Shown here: positions 1 to 12,100 of the stretch, piece after piece
Position numbering within the stretch: position 1 is the first letter of the stretch
Layout: the number at the start of each line of letters is the position of its first letter
Assembly: GCA_003993805.1 (NCBI GenBank)
Contig: RSEF01000020.1
Span: 2,016,572 to 2,080,571 of the forward strand
DNA length: 64,000 nt
Direction: 5' to 3'
Source: Himantopus leucocephalus
Taxonomy: Eukaryota; Chordata; Aves; Charadriiformes; Recurvirostridae
The notes under the pieces: model-generated
Told to the model about the DNA's origin: nothing
The model's input: the letters and a program-made list of their open reading frames with translations, nothing else
Database searches by the model: none
Translations under genes and position numbers: made by a program

Positions 1-2598
1 CCCGGAGCTGAAACCCTGAGCTGCAGAAACCTGTGGGTGCCCGGCCAGCCGGTGACCTGGAGGAGCAGATGACACGGGAGAGGACGTGCTTGCTGTCTCC
101 TGAGATCCTGAAGGGCGAGTTTCTTCATCTCAGCAAAGAGCTGAGAGATCTCGCAGGGCGATGCACATCCCTGACAGGCAGCCCTGACTACTGAATGCTC
201 ACGTCTCTTTTCCACCCCTCCAGTCGTTTACTCTCCCAGCACAGGGCCTTTTTGACAGTGTCACTGTTTTCTCAAACAATAAAGAAATGCAGCCAGATGG
301 CCTTTGGAAAACAAATATGATATTCAAAACAGAATCACCATCTTTATGGCTGCAGCAGGCACCCATCAGCTTGAATATACAAATGAGGAAGATCTGAGAT
401 GGTTTCAGGGACAGGATTACAGTTTCTAAGCTGGGCTGGACACTTTCAGGTTCAAACATTCATGTTTGAAGAAAGGGACCTGCGTGATAAATAATGTCCC
501 CAGATTTTATCATAGACTTATTGCCTGTTTAGGCTCGATAGCCGCTGGGCGCTCTGCCTCCCACGCGGTGAACAGGTCTCATCCCACCCCTCCTCTCCTC
601 CAGCGGTTCTTGCTCCATGAGATCCCATTCTCCTCCCACTGGGCACGTCTGCCTCTCCAGGGAATGCTGACCTGCCCTCGTGCACTCGCATCGTGCCAGG
701 AGAAACGCTGACCGCACACCAGGACTGACCTTGGGAAACTCCACCAAGCTCCAGACCTCCCCTTCCGGCACCATCTGCCCCGCTCTCCTTTCGCTCAGTT
801 CTCGCCCGTTAATGATGCTTGTACTAAACTTTCCATTTTGCCTTGTTTTGAAAACCGGTTCCCAGCGAAGGAAGCAAGCAGGTTACTCTGCCATGACCTG
901 CCTCGTGAGATAAACCCTTTATCTCATTTCCCACTTGTTTTTATGACAGTAATTACTCTTTCTTCAGCATTTTTAGAGCTACCCACGCCTGTGAGATGAG
1001 AGATTTCCAAGTGACGTTCCCTCTTGCTCTTGTGTTCGCTGTTCTTTGATCAGACCCATTAATCCTTGTCACCAGATTTGCCTCCCTGGCAGAGGAAATG
1101 GGAGGACTGAGCTGGTGTGGGACCTGGGAGGGGACAGCAAAGAGGGGAGGAAGAGGTAGGACACGGCTGAAGGAACTGAGCTGTGGGGAGCAAGAATGGG
1201 AATACATCCTTGCCCGAGAGAGCTTGTTCCAGCCGAGAGCCATGGTCACCAGCTGAGACCACCCCCGACCTGGGAGCCCTCAATCTCAGCATCCCGCTCA
1301 CTCCTTTTAACGTGAGTCCGCAGAGAGGAGAACAACCTTCAGCTGCTCTCAGCTACCTCACCAGCGGCAGCGACAGAGTCCAGGAGAGATACCTAAGCAC
1401 CTCAGACCTGCTGGTGACCCACCTCGCTCCATACCCTGCTGTACAGGGCCTCTCTTGAGGTGAGGGCTCACGCAAACCCACACTTTGGAAGAACAGGAGC
1501 AAGGTTGCAAAGTCCTGCTCCCAGAGACCGAACTTCCCACCTACAGCCACCTTTGTCATCTCGATGGACAGATTTTATTCAGAGAGGGACTCCAGGCCAT
1601 GCAATGAAGGAGGTTTCCTCTGGTAGGACCTTTGCAGGAGCTTGAGCAGAAGGTGGAAGGAGCACAGTGAGTGAAAGAGGATCAAACCCAGAAGGGTGCT
1701 TTACATCAGTGCTCGGGTATGGGTGAGGATGCGACAGGACAGCAAACAGAGCTGGAAAAAACCCATCTTCAGAGCGCAGCTCGCTCAGTGTGGCACGAGC
1801 TGTGGTGTGGGATGCCAGCAAACAAGCAGAGCAGACGCCAAGTACCTGCTCGTACAGCAAGCACCATTCCCCCATGCACCAAATAGAGAAGTACACCCTG
1901 GAAAAACACAGTCCATGACTTGACTGTCTGTCTAATATGCAATTAAATGTGTTAAAGATGATGGGAGCATTTCTTGACTTGTGGAGTGTGTGTATGAATA
2001 TTTTAAGGGGTTTTGTGTTTTACTGGCCATAGATATAAAACGTCTATAGTGGCTGTGTATTTATAGTCCTAAAAATGCTGTTTGCAAAACTGTGGATGCT
2101 CAGTCAGGTGTGATATACATATATATATTTAGACATACATATCTACCTCTCTAGGACGTGTGTGCCCACGTACTGCATTGGGCTAAGAGGTCTTCTTTTT
2201 CTTGTCCCAAATACATCACATTTAAAGGATAAAAAGAAAAGGGTTCCAAATGAAGTCCATGTGCCCATAGAGCTGCTTCTTTAATACACAAGCCTATTTC
2301 AAGGACATACAGAAACACCAGCTAAGTGAACAGGTGTTGCTCGGTTGGACACAGAACACAAATCCATACTCCTAAAGGCTGGGTGAGGTTTTTTTCTCTT
2401 AGAGCAAATAAACCCTGCTCTGTGTACCAACGTACCAACAGCCAAAATTGCAACTGAGCCCTTTGTTTGACGGCTGTTGATGTTTCCCAATATCTACCCC
2501 AGCTCCAGAGAGCACGAGACAAGCTCAACTCCCTGTATGGCTTAAAATCTGGGGGGCTGGAGGCGGGGAAGGGGTGCTCCCCACAGGGCAGGCTACAG

Positions 2599-2847
2599 CA
2601 GCGTGTGTCTCAGGGTGACGATCCTGCTTGCAGACCATCAGGATCCAGAGCTCATCCCCTCTATAGGACCATGCCCATGCCCCAGGTCTCGCCCACAACC
2701 CTGGCACCACTCATCTCAGATCNGGCAGCGTGTGTCTCGGTGACGATCCTGCTTGCAGACCATCAGGAACCAGAGCTCGTCCCCTCTATAGGACCATGCC
2801 CACGCCCCAGGTCTCGCCCACAACCCTGGCACCACTCATCTCAGATC
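2599..2847. repeat. Allele-like tandem duplication around a single N
   Basis: Copy 1 (2599-2722) and copy 2 (2726-2847) are nearly identical, differing by a 2-nt indel and a few substitutions, and are separated by the N at 2723. The pattern fits two unmerged contig ends or two haplotypes placed end to end by the assembler. A true recent tandem duplication is less likely, because the same arrangement recurs at other single Ns in the window. Confidence 0.8.
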
Positions 2848-2893
2848 TCCTGAGAAAGGGCACGGAGAGCCCGTTCCCCTGCTCACACCTCTC

Positions 2894-3124
2894 CGTCTCT
2901 GTAGAAGATGCTTGCTGGAGGAGGGGCAGGATGGCCGCATTTAAAACATGAGCTTATACCTACAAAAACATCCCCAAAGCTGCTGTCCTGAGCTCTTACG
3001 TCTTTCACNCGTCTCTGTAGAAGATGCTTGCTGGAGGAGGGGCAGGATGGCCACATTTAAAACATGAGCTTATACCTATGAAAACATCCCCAAAGCTGCT
3101 GTCCTGAGCTCTTACGTCTTTCAC
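2894..3124. repeat. Allele-like tandem duplication around a single N
   Basis: Two 115-bp copies (2894-3008 and 3010-3124) flank the N at 3009 and differ at only a few bases. It lies less than 50 bp from the previous duplication, as expected if a small contig was placed between two overlapping neighbours. Confidence 0.8.
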
Positions 3125-5170
3125 CAGCATTGAGGTCTGCAAGATCAAGCCCTGTATGTACTCTATTCTGGTACTCCGCAGGTATTATGAGTGTTATTTA
3201 GCACAATCCTCTCCTCTTTGGGGTTTCCCTCTGCAGCTGTTTCATCGTTAGAAACAAAGCAGCAATGCAGACCCTGTAACGGAGCTGCTCTGTGCCCACC
3301 ATGCCTTAACCTCGAGCAACACCAAAGCTGTTGAACAGCAAGGAAGATGAAAATACATTAGCACCTCCTCCAAAGCTTTCCCCGGCACATCTCAGTGCTC
3401 TGCTTTGTGGTCCCAGCCATCCTCGCCTCCTCCCCACTCCAAGCAGTGACACGTCACACCAGGGCATGTCCCCCCGAGGTCGTGGTGCCTGGGAGGGACG
3501 GGACACGGAGCAGGGCAGCAATGGCCCCACGCCATCAGCACAGCAGTTCCCATCACCTCCTCCACGCTCAGGCACAAGGAAGGCTCCAGCGCGTGTGAGC
3601 CTCGGGGAGATACCTGCCTGCGGCTGAGGAGCACGGCAAGGTGGCCTGGGGAGCTGCTCCCATCAGGTTGGTGAAACCTTGTTTGGAGCCCAGCCTGCTG
3701 CTCTCCTAAGGCCTTCAAAAGCTTTGGAGACCAGCTAAATTAAAACAAAGCCCTTATCAGCACCCAACACAGCAGCCCTTTCTGCTTCACCAGCGTGAAT
3801 TTGGCCACAGTGAGGCTGGAGATGACACTGAAATGAAGTNAAGCTGCAGCCAGCGAGGCAGGGGATGAGAGCAGCGCGGGGGATGCAGGCTCTGGCGGAC
3901 AGGCTGGTGCAGGGAAGCACTGGTGCCTTGCAAGGGGAGGAGGCAAAGCCACAAAGTTAAAACGAGGATGATGGGACTAGATGGATGCTCCTGTCATTTT
4001 AGCGCAACTTTGGATCTGCTCCATCATGGGACGTCTGGGCCCAAAAGATGCCTCTTCCTGGCCAGCAAACTCAAAGAGCCCGTGGCTCCCTGAGCATCTA
4101 GAGCTAACCACTGCCAAGCTGCGGTGTGCCGCAGCTCACCTGCAGCTGGGCTTTCAACATGCTGCTGGCCAGCAACCACCACCCCAGAACTGAGGGAGTT
4201 CAAACCCAGTTTGTTGGGAGCACGATTCTACTGCGAAACAGCAGCCCTGACCTGTGTGTCCTTTTTTCCCACGAGCTGAGTAGGGCTCACAGCTCTTACT
4301 GCCTTGATTATACAGGCAGAGACCTGAGGGGACAGACAGTGCCGTAGGGCAGCCAGTCTGGATCTCCTGCTCCATCCCAAGAGTGCTCCTTCACTGGTGA
4401 TGAGCTCTGCCAAGGCTGAGCCAAGAGACGGCAGGGCATCAAGAGCCACACTGGTACCAGCATGACTTGTGAACTGGTGGTGAGGACATCTACGTACGAC
4501 AGGAGACTGAGTCCTGGCCCCCTGCTTCCAGGACCACATACATATTTTATTGCTGGGAACAGAAACCCCGGCTATAACCCAATTTGCAGACACACGATCT
4601 TCCTCCTGTAGCTACTTTCAAGTCTTTCNTGGCAAATCCCTCCAGGATGGAAGCAAGCTTGTGCTTAGTTTTCAGGTGCCAATTGGACTTCAGCACAAAG
4701 CTGCCGCCCCAGCAAACCCCGGGCGGGACTCTCAGGCTCTCGGTGAAGCTCTCATGATCACAAACTCCAGCATTTCTGGGCTTTGAGGTACCTACCAGAG
4801 GTAAATGACACTCAAGCTTTGGACTTTGTCAGAGTCAAAACACTCACCTCTCAGCTCTGACGTGGATATTTAACTTAACTTCTGGATTTTTTTCCCTGTA
4901 AATCTAAATGTGTTTTCCTGTGGCCAGACGTCCTGGGGCATTTTGTGGAAAGGCAGCAGCCCACGGGACATCTCCTGACACACAGAGCTCCCTGGCCAAC
5001 AAAGTAACGCCTAACCATGAGAGCTTGTAGCAAGGTTTTTCAGGTCCCCCCCTTTCCACAGAAGAAGGACAACAGAGTTAGCTGGTCCTTGGGAAGAGCC
5101 CCATTCCTTATCACAGCCTTTCAAGATATAAAGGCTTATAAAAAAGACAAAGAGATACTTTTATCCAAGG

Positions 5171-5415
5171 CTTGTAGTGACAGAACAAGGCATTGGGGTT
5201 TTAAATAGGAAGAAGGTCAGTTTAGGTTGGATATAAGGAAGAAAGTTTTTACGATGAAGGTGGTTGCCCAGAGAAGTTGTGGATGCCCCATCACTGGGGC
5301 CTGAAGGTTGAATGAGGCTTTGAGCAACCCCATCTAGTGCAAGATGTCCGTGAAGCTAGACCAGATGATCTCCAAAGCTCCCTTCCAACCCAAACCAATC
5401 CTGCACAATTCTTCA
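5171..5415 (+). mobile_element. CR1 LINE 3' fragment, + orientation, old copy
   Basis: The block follows the avian CR1 3' end: a stretch on tagged ground such as 'ggatataaggaagaaa', then 'gttgcccagagaagttgtggatg', then the terminal 'cccttccaacccaaacc'. It is diverged, with a disrupted tail after 5400, and has lost the 5' part, as most CR1 copies have. It is non-autonomous and has no ORF. Confidence 0.8.
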
Positions 5416-5555
5416 TCCCACTTGTCCTTCAACTCTTGAAATATCATCTGCAGGACCTGCTGTCCCCTCCAGGGACCTAATCGAAACCACCCCCCTGGAG
5501 GCATGGGGCTGCAGTTGGGTTGTGGGAAGTGCCAGGAGGCAGCTCTGACACTTTG

Positions 5556-5580
5556 GTTACAATACCCGAGGTATTGTAAC
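5556..5580. repeat. Perfect 11-bp inverted repeat (hairpin)
   Basis: The arms at 5556-5566 and 5570-5580 are exact reverse complements (gttacaatacc / ggtattgtaac) around the 3-nt loop cga. It lies about 520 bp upstream of the CBFA2T2 start. It is not followed by a T-run and I assign it no function. Confidence 0.75.
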
Positions 5581-5671
5581 ACCTCTGGGTTAGTGGGGAG
5601 GCCTCAGCACAGAGGGGGAATAAGGTGAGATGTTTTTGGGGAGGCCGTAAGCCACAATTAGGCTAAAACTC

Positions 5672-5920
5672 ACGGAATCATCACAGAATGGTTTGGGTTG
5701 GAAGGGACCTTAAAGCTCATCCNNNNNNNNNNNNNNNNNNNNNNNNNNNNNNNNNNNNNNNNNNNNNNNNNNNNNNNNNNNNNNNNNNNNNNNNNNNNNN
5801 NNNNNNNNNNNNNNNNNNNNNNCTGCTGGCCACGCTGCTGGGGATGCAGCCCGGGATGCGGGTGACCTTCTGGGCTGTAAGTGCGCGTTACCGGCTCACG
5901 GCTAAATTCACATACAAAGC
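5672..5920 (-). mobile_element. CR1 LINE fragment, minus orientation, interrupted by a gap
   Basis: 5672-5722 is the reverse complement of the CR1 3' terminus (a 'ggtttgggttggaagggacc' signature). After the 100-N gap, 5823-5895 is the reverse complement of a more internal CR1 segment, the same segment seen in + orientation at 26850-26908. The right boundary near 5900-5920 is approximate and merges into the CpG island. Its end is about 180 bp from the CBFA2T2 start codon. Confidence 0.75.
5723..5822. other. Assembly gap, exactly 100 N
   Basis: A placeholder gap inside a CR1 copy; the true missing length is unknown. The missing sequence is probably CR1 body. Confidence 0.95.
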
Positions 5921-6097
5921 GTCCCCTCCGAGCACACAGGCGGCTCCCGCCCCGCTGACCGGCAGCAGGCCGGGCCTCCCGCGGCCTTGCCGGGGCGGGC
6001 CGGGTAGGCCGCGCCCCCGGTAGCGTCACGGCGAAGGGCCGGGCCGGGCCGGCGGGGCCGCGGCGGGGAGCGGGAGGAGGCGCCGAGGAGCCGGGCG

Positions 6098-6125
6098 ATG
6101 GTGGGGATCCCGGGCGGCTGCCAGT
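6098..6125 (+). CDS. CBFA2T2: CBFA2T2 coding exon 1 (short-isoform leader)
   Basis: It encodes residues 1-9 (MVGIPGGCQ) and the first base of residue 10, then splices at a GTAAG donor at 6126. The ATG has G at -3 and G at +4, a strong Kozak context. An in-frame TAG at 6005-6007 closes the frame upstream, and no other in-frame ATG lies between. The peptide resembles the MVGVPG-type leader I recall for a mammalian CBFA2T2 isoform. The split codon T|TT restores Phe10 with exon 2. Reading on into the intron stays open for a while, but that is only GC-rich intron. Confidence 0.88.
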
Positions 6126-9100
6126 GTAAGAGCCGCGGCGCGGGGGGCGGAGGCGGAGGGGGGGGGGAAGAGGCGCCGACCCGCTCGGCGCCGCTCGGAC
6201 GGGGGCGAAGGGCCTGGCGGGGCCGGGGCGGCGGCGGGGGCGCCTCGGCCTGGCCGGGCCTCGGGCGGGGGGAGCCGGGGGGCAGCGCTCAGAATCCCCT
6301 GGGCCTGCCCTGCCCTGCTCTGCCCGGCCGGGGGGAGCGGGGAGGGGGGCTGCGCCCTGCCGGCTCTTCCAGCTGCACTCGTTTATATGTAAAAATGTGT
6401 AATATCCGCGTTTGGTTCGCGTGTATTTCTCCGCATGAGCTTCATCGCCCTCAGAGTGCCCAGAGCAGCCTCGGGGAGCCCCCGCCTGCAGAACACACCC
6501 CCTCCCCCGGCGGCAGCAGCCCCGCGGGATGGCCGGCTGCCGTTATGTTTAATTTCCAGGCTGGAGGTGGTTCGGCGACCGCAGCCCCCCCCCGGGTCAC
6601 CCCGGCCGGCAGCAGGCCGGTGGGTTCGGCGGTGGGCACAGCCATAAGGTGGGCTCAGCGACACGGCGTGTGCGTGTGGCCGTGAAGCCCGTCTGTTGCG
6701 GCGTCCTCAGTGACTTGGGGTTGGGAAGGTGAATAACCGGAGCTGCGTTTTCATCAGTTTCTCAAAACAGGAGGTTTGTCTCCAGAAGAGTTGCGCTCTT
6801 CTCTGAAGGCAATGAGGTCGGCAGGAGAGCAGGGGAGCGCGTTGCTGCTGCCGAGGAGCAGGGTAGATGGTTAGCCTGTGCTTCTCACCATATTAACTTT
6901 GTGCGCACAAGCGTGTGCTTATCCACAGTCGGGAGCGGACTGTGAGCCATCCCGGGCTGAGGAGCGAGGTGCCGGACGGATCCGGATTGGTGATGTCCAG
7001 ACCGATCGGTGATGTCCAGTGTCTGATGTCGGGATGGGCCGTTTGCACACGGGCTGGATCACAGCCTCGAGGCGACTCTGTTGATAAATCACAGTTCAGT
7101 GAAGGGAGGAAAGCGGTTAAAAGCACATCCCAAAGCTCAGAGGAAATGAGCGAATTTTAAAGTGAAGCATGAAAGGAAGCAGTGTAAAGATAGGTGCTGA
7201 TGCTAATGTGGAAGGTGCGTTGGGAGGAGGGCCCAGCAGCGAGCAAGGTGTGTTAACATCCACGTGGGTTTGCAGAACCCTGGTACCTGACGGACGGGCT
7301 CCTACCCTCGCTGCCAGGGAGGGCTCTTTGGTTTGTCTGCATTGAAGAAAAGGCCCCACAGAAGGAGCTGGGGTGAGATCATCTGCTTTAACCTCGCCGT
7401 CCAAAAGTCAGCCTTCTGTGCCTGATCTCCTTTCTCCAAGTTCCCTTTGCAGTCGCAGTGGAGGAACAGGCGCTTCCGAGGGCAAATCATGTCACCAGTC
7501 TTGGACACCTCTCCCTGGGTGAGATGAATTACGTGCTGGAGGTGTCTGGGCTTTTTCATTGACTGCAAGGGGAGTCCAGGATAGCTGGCTCAGGCTTTGG
7601 CAACGAGGAGTTAGATGAAACAAATCCCACCCAGTGTGTCTGCTCGTGGTGCAGCTTGAGGGTGTATGCAGAGACTGGTCAGATTCCCTGTTTCTCTTAG
7701 ACTGAGCACTGGGAGGAAAGACAGGCCTTTGAAATCCTGCTTAAAAAAACCTGAAGCTAAAGGAGAAAGCAATGTTGTGCCTAAAGCCGAGCCGTAGCTT
7801 CAGGGTGGATATGTGAAACCAACTCCCATCTCAGCTGTGGCACTTTCTGCAACCTTGGGCAAGTTGTTTGAATGCTTTTCTGGATTGTGGCTGGAATGTG
7901 TATAAGCATATATGTAGCCGCTCAGTTTTGCATTATTAAACCATGTGTGAGAGTAGGGCTTTTCATCTGGGTGCCGTTGACAGAACAGGAAGCAGTTGCA
8001 CTGACCTTATGCCAGCAGGTACAGCAAGGCCGTAGCCCCAGGCAAGAGAGGGTGACAAACACCTGGGATGCTTCGGATGACTCAGCGGCAGATAAAGCAT
8101 AATTTCTTATGCAGCTTTAATACGCCTGTGGCTCAGCATCCATTCGTGAAGTGCTAGTGATAACCCCGGTGAGCCATACAGCTGTTTTATAGGGATAAGC
8201 ACATAAATATGCGTTATAGCCTTTGGCAGCTTTATAGATAGAACAGGTACTGATGTCCTGTGAGTGCCAGTTATTGAATAGGCTGAACACTGGCGCAAGA
8301 CCACTTAGTTCTTGGGCCTAGCATCTGCCCAAGAACACTGTTGGGTTTTATCTTTGGGCTCGAGAAAGTGAATAATCGGCTGTAGACTCATAATTTTTAT
8401 TAGCACAAATTGTATGTATTGCCTTGGTTATCAGCCCAGTGATTTCTGCTGTATTATAAATACAGTTACTGGCAATGTCAGGAGGTTGCTTGATTTCTTT
8501 GGGTATGTATTACGGAGAAGTGGTTGTGGTGGTGCCACTCCCCCCGACCTCTCTCTTAGGCCACTCGGTGCTTGGCGCGATTTCCCCCGACCTGGGCCAC
8601 AGAACAACCTAACATAAGACAGGGAAGAATGTGAAGGGCAATGGACCGGAACATTATGGCAACCCCTTAACACACTTGGCTTCCACGTCCCCTATCGCTT
8701 GGAAATGGTATCGATAATTGATCACCCCCTGACAGTACCTGGATTGTGGCCCGAAGAAGGGGGGTGTGATACCAGAACTTCAAAATCTAGCAGGTTCTGG
8801 GCCTGCGCAACAGGTAGAAAGTACCAGAATATTCCATTGTCCTAGTTGGACCACAGTGGTAGAGTACCTGATGAAAGTCAATTATCTTGGACTCTATGAA
8901 TGGCAACCCTAGTGAGACCCTTTGAGCTCTCCTGGACTGCAGCGGGCTGTGAACCAGCATCTCCCCTGAGCTGGGACGCCACTCAGGCAAACACCTCGAG
9001 GGTTAAAGGGCCAGGGCAAGCCAACCTTCTCGAGGTTCAATTATCATCCCTTGAGGAATGCCCATGCATTGGGAATATTTACTCTAAACTCCAGAAGAGG

Positions 9101-12100
9101 GAAATATGAACTATAGGCTAACCTCTCTTTCATCTACCTCTCTATCTGTGTGTTTCTGATATACACATTAGCTTTTAGGAGTGTGCATGTTTATATATTT
9201 TTTGGGATCCAAATATTTTCTGTCTGTGTGTGTGTGGGGAGTTGAAAGGGGCACCCTGGAGTCGCTCGTGGTGAAGGGACCTTGCTCCGAGCAGTTACAG
9301 ACTCGGGTGGTGTGTGTGCAACTCCTTGAGTGGTGTATGTTTGTATGTTTTGCGTTTATACACATATATATTGATTTAGGACACCTTATAGTAAGTTAGT
9401 GTAAATCTTGTCATTTTCAAATCTGTAATTAAGTCGCCATTTAATTATTTTGCTAAATCACCGTGTAAATCCTTAAATTGGCTAACGATTAAGTGCTGCT
9501 GAAATTCAACCTCTTGATCTACCGCAAACCATTAATAAATTCTGAATTGCTGCTAAATCATAACTGTGTCAAATATTTTCATCCACGATGGTGGTTCCAT
9601 GCTCAGTGTGAAACTGACACGTGTCAGTGTGAAAGACAGGAGAAATTTGGGACTGCTTTGAAACTTTGGGATGTTCCATTTTAGTTTAAGCCACATACTG
9701 GCTCTCATGAGCATGCCTTTCATACATGGATATTTCCAATGGGGAGAAATTAAAATGGATCTTTCAGGGACTTCATCTTGATTTTCATATGCTGCACAAT
9801 AAAAGGCATAAATAAAAGGTGTTACTCTTCCTTTGCACCGGTGTTTGGGAGAGTGACATAAACTGATGTTCTAAAGCAGTCAGAGAAAAGAAAAAGGGGG
9901 GTTTGATTTGCATCTTCTCTAAGGATAGAAAAGAGCGTGTACTTCAGGTAGAGCTCATGTAGTCGACTCTCTTAAAAGCAGGACTGGAGTGGAATAGTGA
10001 GCCGAGTACGGTTTACACCAGCCTGAGCTGCCAAGGCTTCACAGCTACCTCGAGATGTTGCCGCAAACCCCTGGAGAGGGGAGAAGGACTGCTCAGGGTT
10101 CCCTTTTGCTGGCAAGAATCAGAGCGAAACTCTTTGACTGCAGAAGAAGGAGGTGGCTATAAAACTCACGAAGGTGAGAAGTGAATCTGTCTCTCTTCCT
10201 CTGATGCAGAAGGTCCCGGAGGCAGTGCTTCCACCCCAACAGGTGATTTACCTGGAACTCTTCCAGACTGAAAACCACCTTCCTGAAGGCACTTGTCCAG
10301 CCAGTGTCCGGGGCAGAAAACTTCTGTGTCCCTGTCACCTTCCCATCCCTCCCTGCTGCGTCCCACATGTGTGCACACCCGTGTTTGATTCAGCTACGAA
10401 GGTGTTGTGGACATCGTTTTGGCTGTATTTGTGCACTCCTGGTTAATCGACCCTGACCTTAGAGCTCAGCTAAAATGTTCTTTACTCCTTTTCATGTTTT
10501 TCTAGAGAGAGAAGCACTAACTTCTACAGGTAGTGACTTACCTGGTGATTGGACTTGGAGGTCAAAATTGACACATATGTTTTCCTTGAAGATGTGCTTT
10601 GCAATCTTGGTATAATTTAAAGGATCAGACTATTCAGGCAGGGATTTTCTCCAGTGTAGATTTATGTTGGTATTTAAGTTAGTACTTGATAATAGCCCTC
10701 AACCTTAGGTTGCAAGGATATTTTCAGAAGATAAATGGCACGGTGTTGTCTTGACTTTGGGTCTACGGGTGACGCTTTGAAGCTTTTTGAAATATTACAG
10801 AATTCTCTCATTGCAGGTGTGGTTTTGAATGGAAAGTGTAGCATTAGCCATTTTTTTTCTGTGGATGTCATAAAATAATCAAACGAATACTTAGTGAATG
10901 CTTGCAGAATTGCTGCTGCTTTTCTCTGAGTGGACTCGATAGACACTCCAATTTGTTAGCATCAATACCACCTTGTCCCTGAACTAAACACATCAGTATT
11001 TTTCAGTCCTCATGATCTCCTGGGAGTTGGTCTGTCACTTCCTAATAGTGCACCTAGTTGCTGTGACAGCAAGTTCCACCAAATATATCACCTGGGATGC
11101 TCCTGCCTGGCTTTTGTATGCATTTTATCACACCATTTCTGACAGGAGGCACCGGGAGGAGGAGAAGGAGGTATAAAACCCTAAAGGAAAGAAAACAGGG
11201 AGGCTGTATGTGGTCAGTGTACATGGGAGTGGACGGGGCTGGGCAGGGACTGGCGAGGGATGGTCGGGTCGAGCAGTGGCTGGCACTGGTGGGACGGGGC
11301 TGGTGGTGGGCAGCAGCTGGGCAGTGCTGGGGAGCCCATCCAGGGACCCTCCCTGATGCCCGCCTGGCTGACACCTCATCGGGAGCGGTGAGCACACAAA
11401 TGCTTAGCCTAATAACTCATGACATCCAGGCTATCTTTTGTGTCTGTTAGCCAACAAATATTTGCTTTATACTTCTAAGTTGTTGTGCATCCTGCCTGCG
11501 GAGTCTCTCTGCATCTGGCTGGAGGTGCTGGAACAAACGGAGATGGAAGAGCAGCTGTAGCGTGGGCTACATCTGTACGGCCGCATGTTGTCCTGGGCAG
11601 ACAGAGCTCCAGGACACTCGCGGCTGTCGGCTTGGAGCACGGTCAGCTTTCTTTTCGTTTGTGAGTATTGTGGAAGACAACATTTTGTTGGGAGCATGTT
11701 CTTGGGAGCAAACATTTGGCTGGGTCTTGGTTAGGCAGAAACTGAATTTAACACTTCTTTAAAGGATGGGGATATCTCAGCCTGCAGAGTTTCCAGGTGC
11801 CGATGAGATGAATTTGCTTATCTTAGGTGATGGCAGGTAATTGCATGTGCAGGGGAGGTACTGTAGTCAGGATGTTAAAACACAAAGAAGTCAAATGGCT
11901 CCCATATTCCTCCCCTGCTGTGCAAGCTCTTTTGCATTAACACACTCGGTCTAGCAGATCTGCAGGCAGGAGTCTTCCCTCCTCCTCCTCCCTGATTAGG
12001 TTTGGTGGGAGCCAAGAAGCCACTGATGAATTGTGACTGTAAAGCACTGAACTTTGAGGGGGGATGAAAAAAACCCTTTGAATCATTTGCCGCCCTGGCA

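Larger units (their letters stand above)
1..5670. other. Upstream region without a recognisable gene
   Basis: I find no exon, RNA gene or convincing ORF here; the open frames are short and on both strands. It holds two allele-like duplications around single Ns (2599-2847 and 2894-3124), single Ns at 3840 and 4629, an AT-rich stretch at about 1930-2150, an old CR1 copy at 5171-5415 and a perfect hairpin at 5556-5580. In mammals CBFA2T2 has a second, upstream first exon, so this could be part of the first intron of that longer isoform. That is inference; I could not find such an exon in the window. Confidence 0.6.
5930..6360 (+). promoter_or_regulatory. CpG-island promoter of CBFA2T2 (short isoform)
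   Basis: Base composition changes abruptly to very high G+C with dense CpG. GC boxes are visible (GGGGCGGG at 5992-5999 and a CCGCGCCCC-type box at 6009-6017), together with a CGTCA half CRE at 6024-6028. I see no TATA box, as is usual for CpG-island promoters. The island spans the first coding exon and its splice donor. The start site of transcription cannot be fixed from sequence alone; it should lie between about 5990 and 6090. Confidence 0.75.

Noticed and set aside
2467..2853. A repeat-containing open frame with two similar protein halves
   Set aside because: The halves come from the single-N duplication at 2723, an assembly feature rather than a protein repeat.
6098..6685. A 195-codon open frame starting at the CBFA2T2 ATG and running into intron 1
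   Set aside because: Only the first 28 bases are coding. The GTAAGA donor at 6126 and the in-frame join to exon 2 explain it; the rest is GC-rich intron poor in stop codons.
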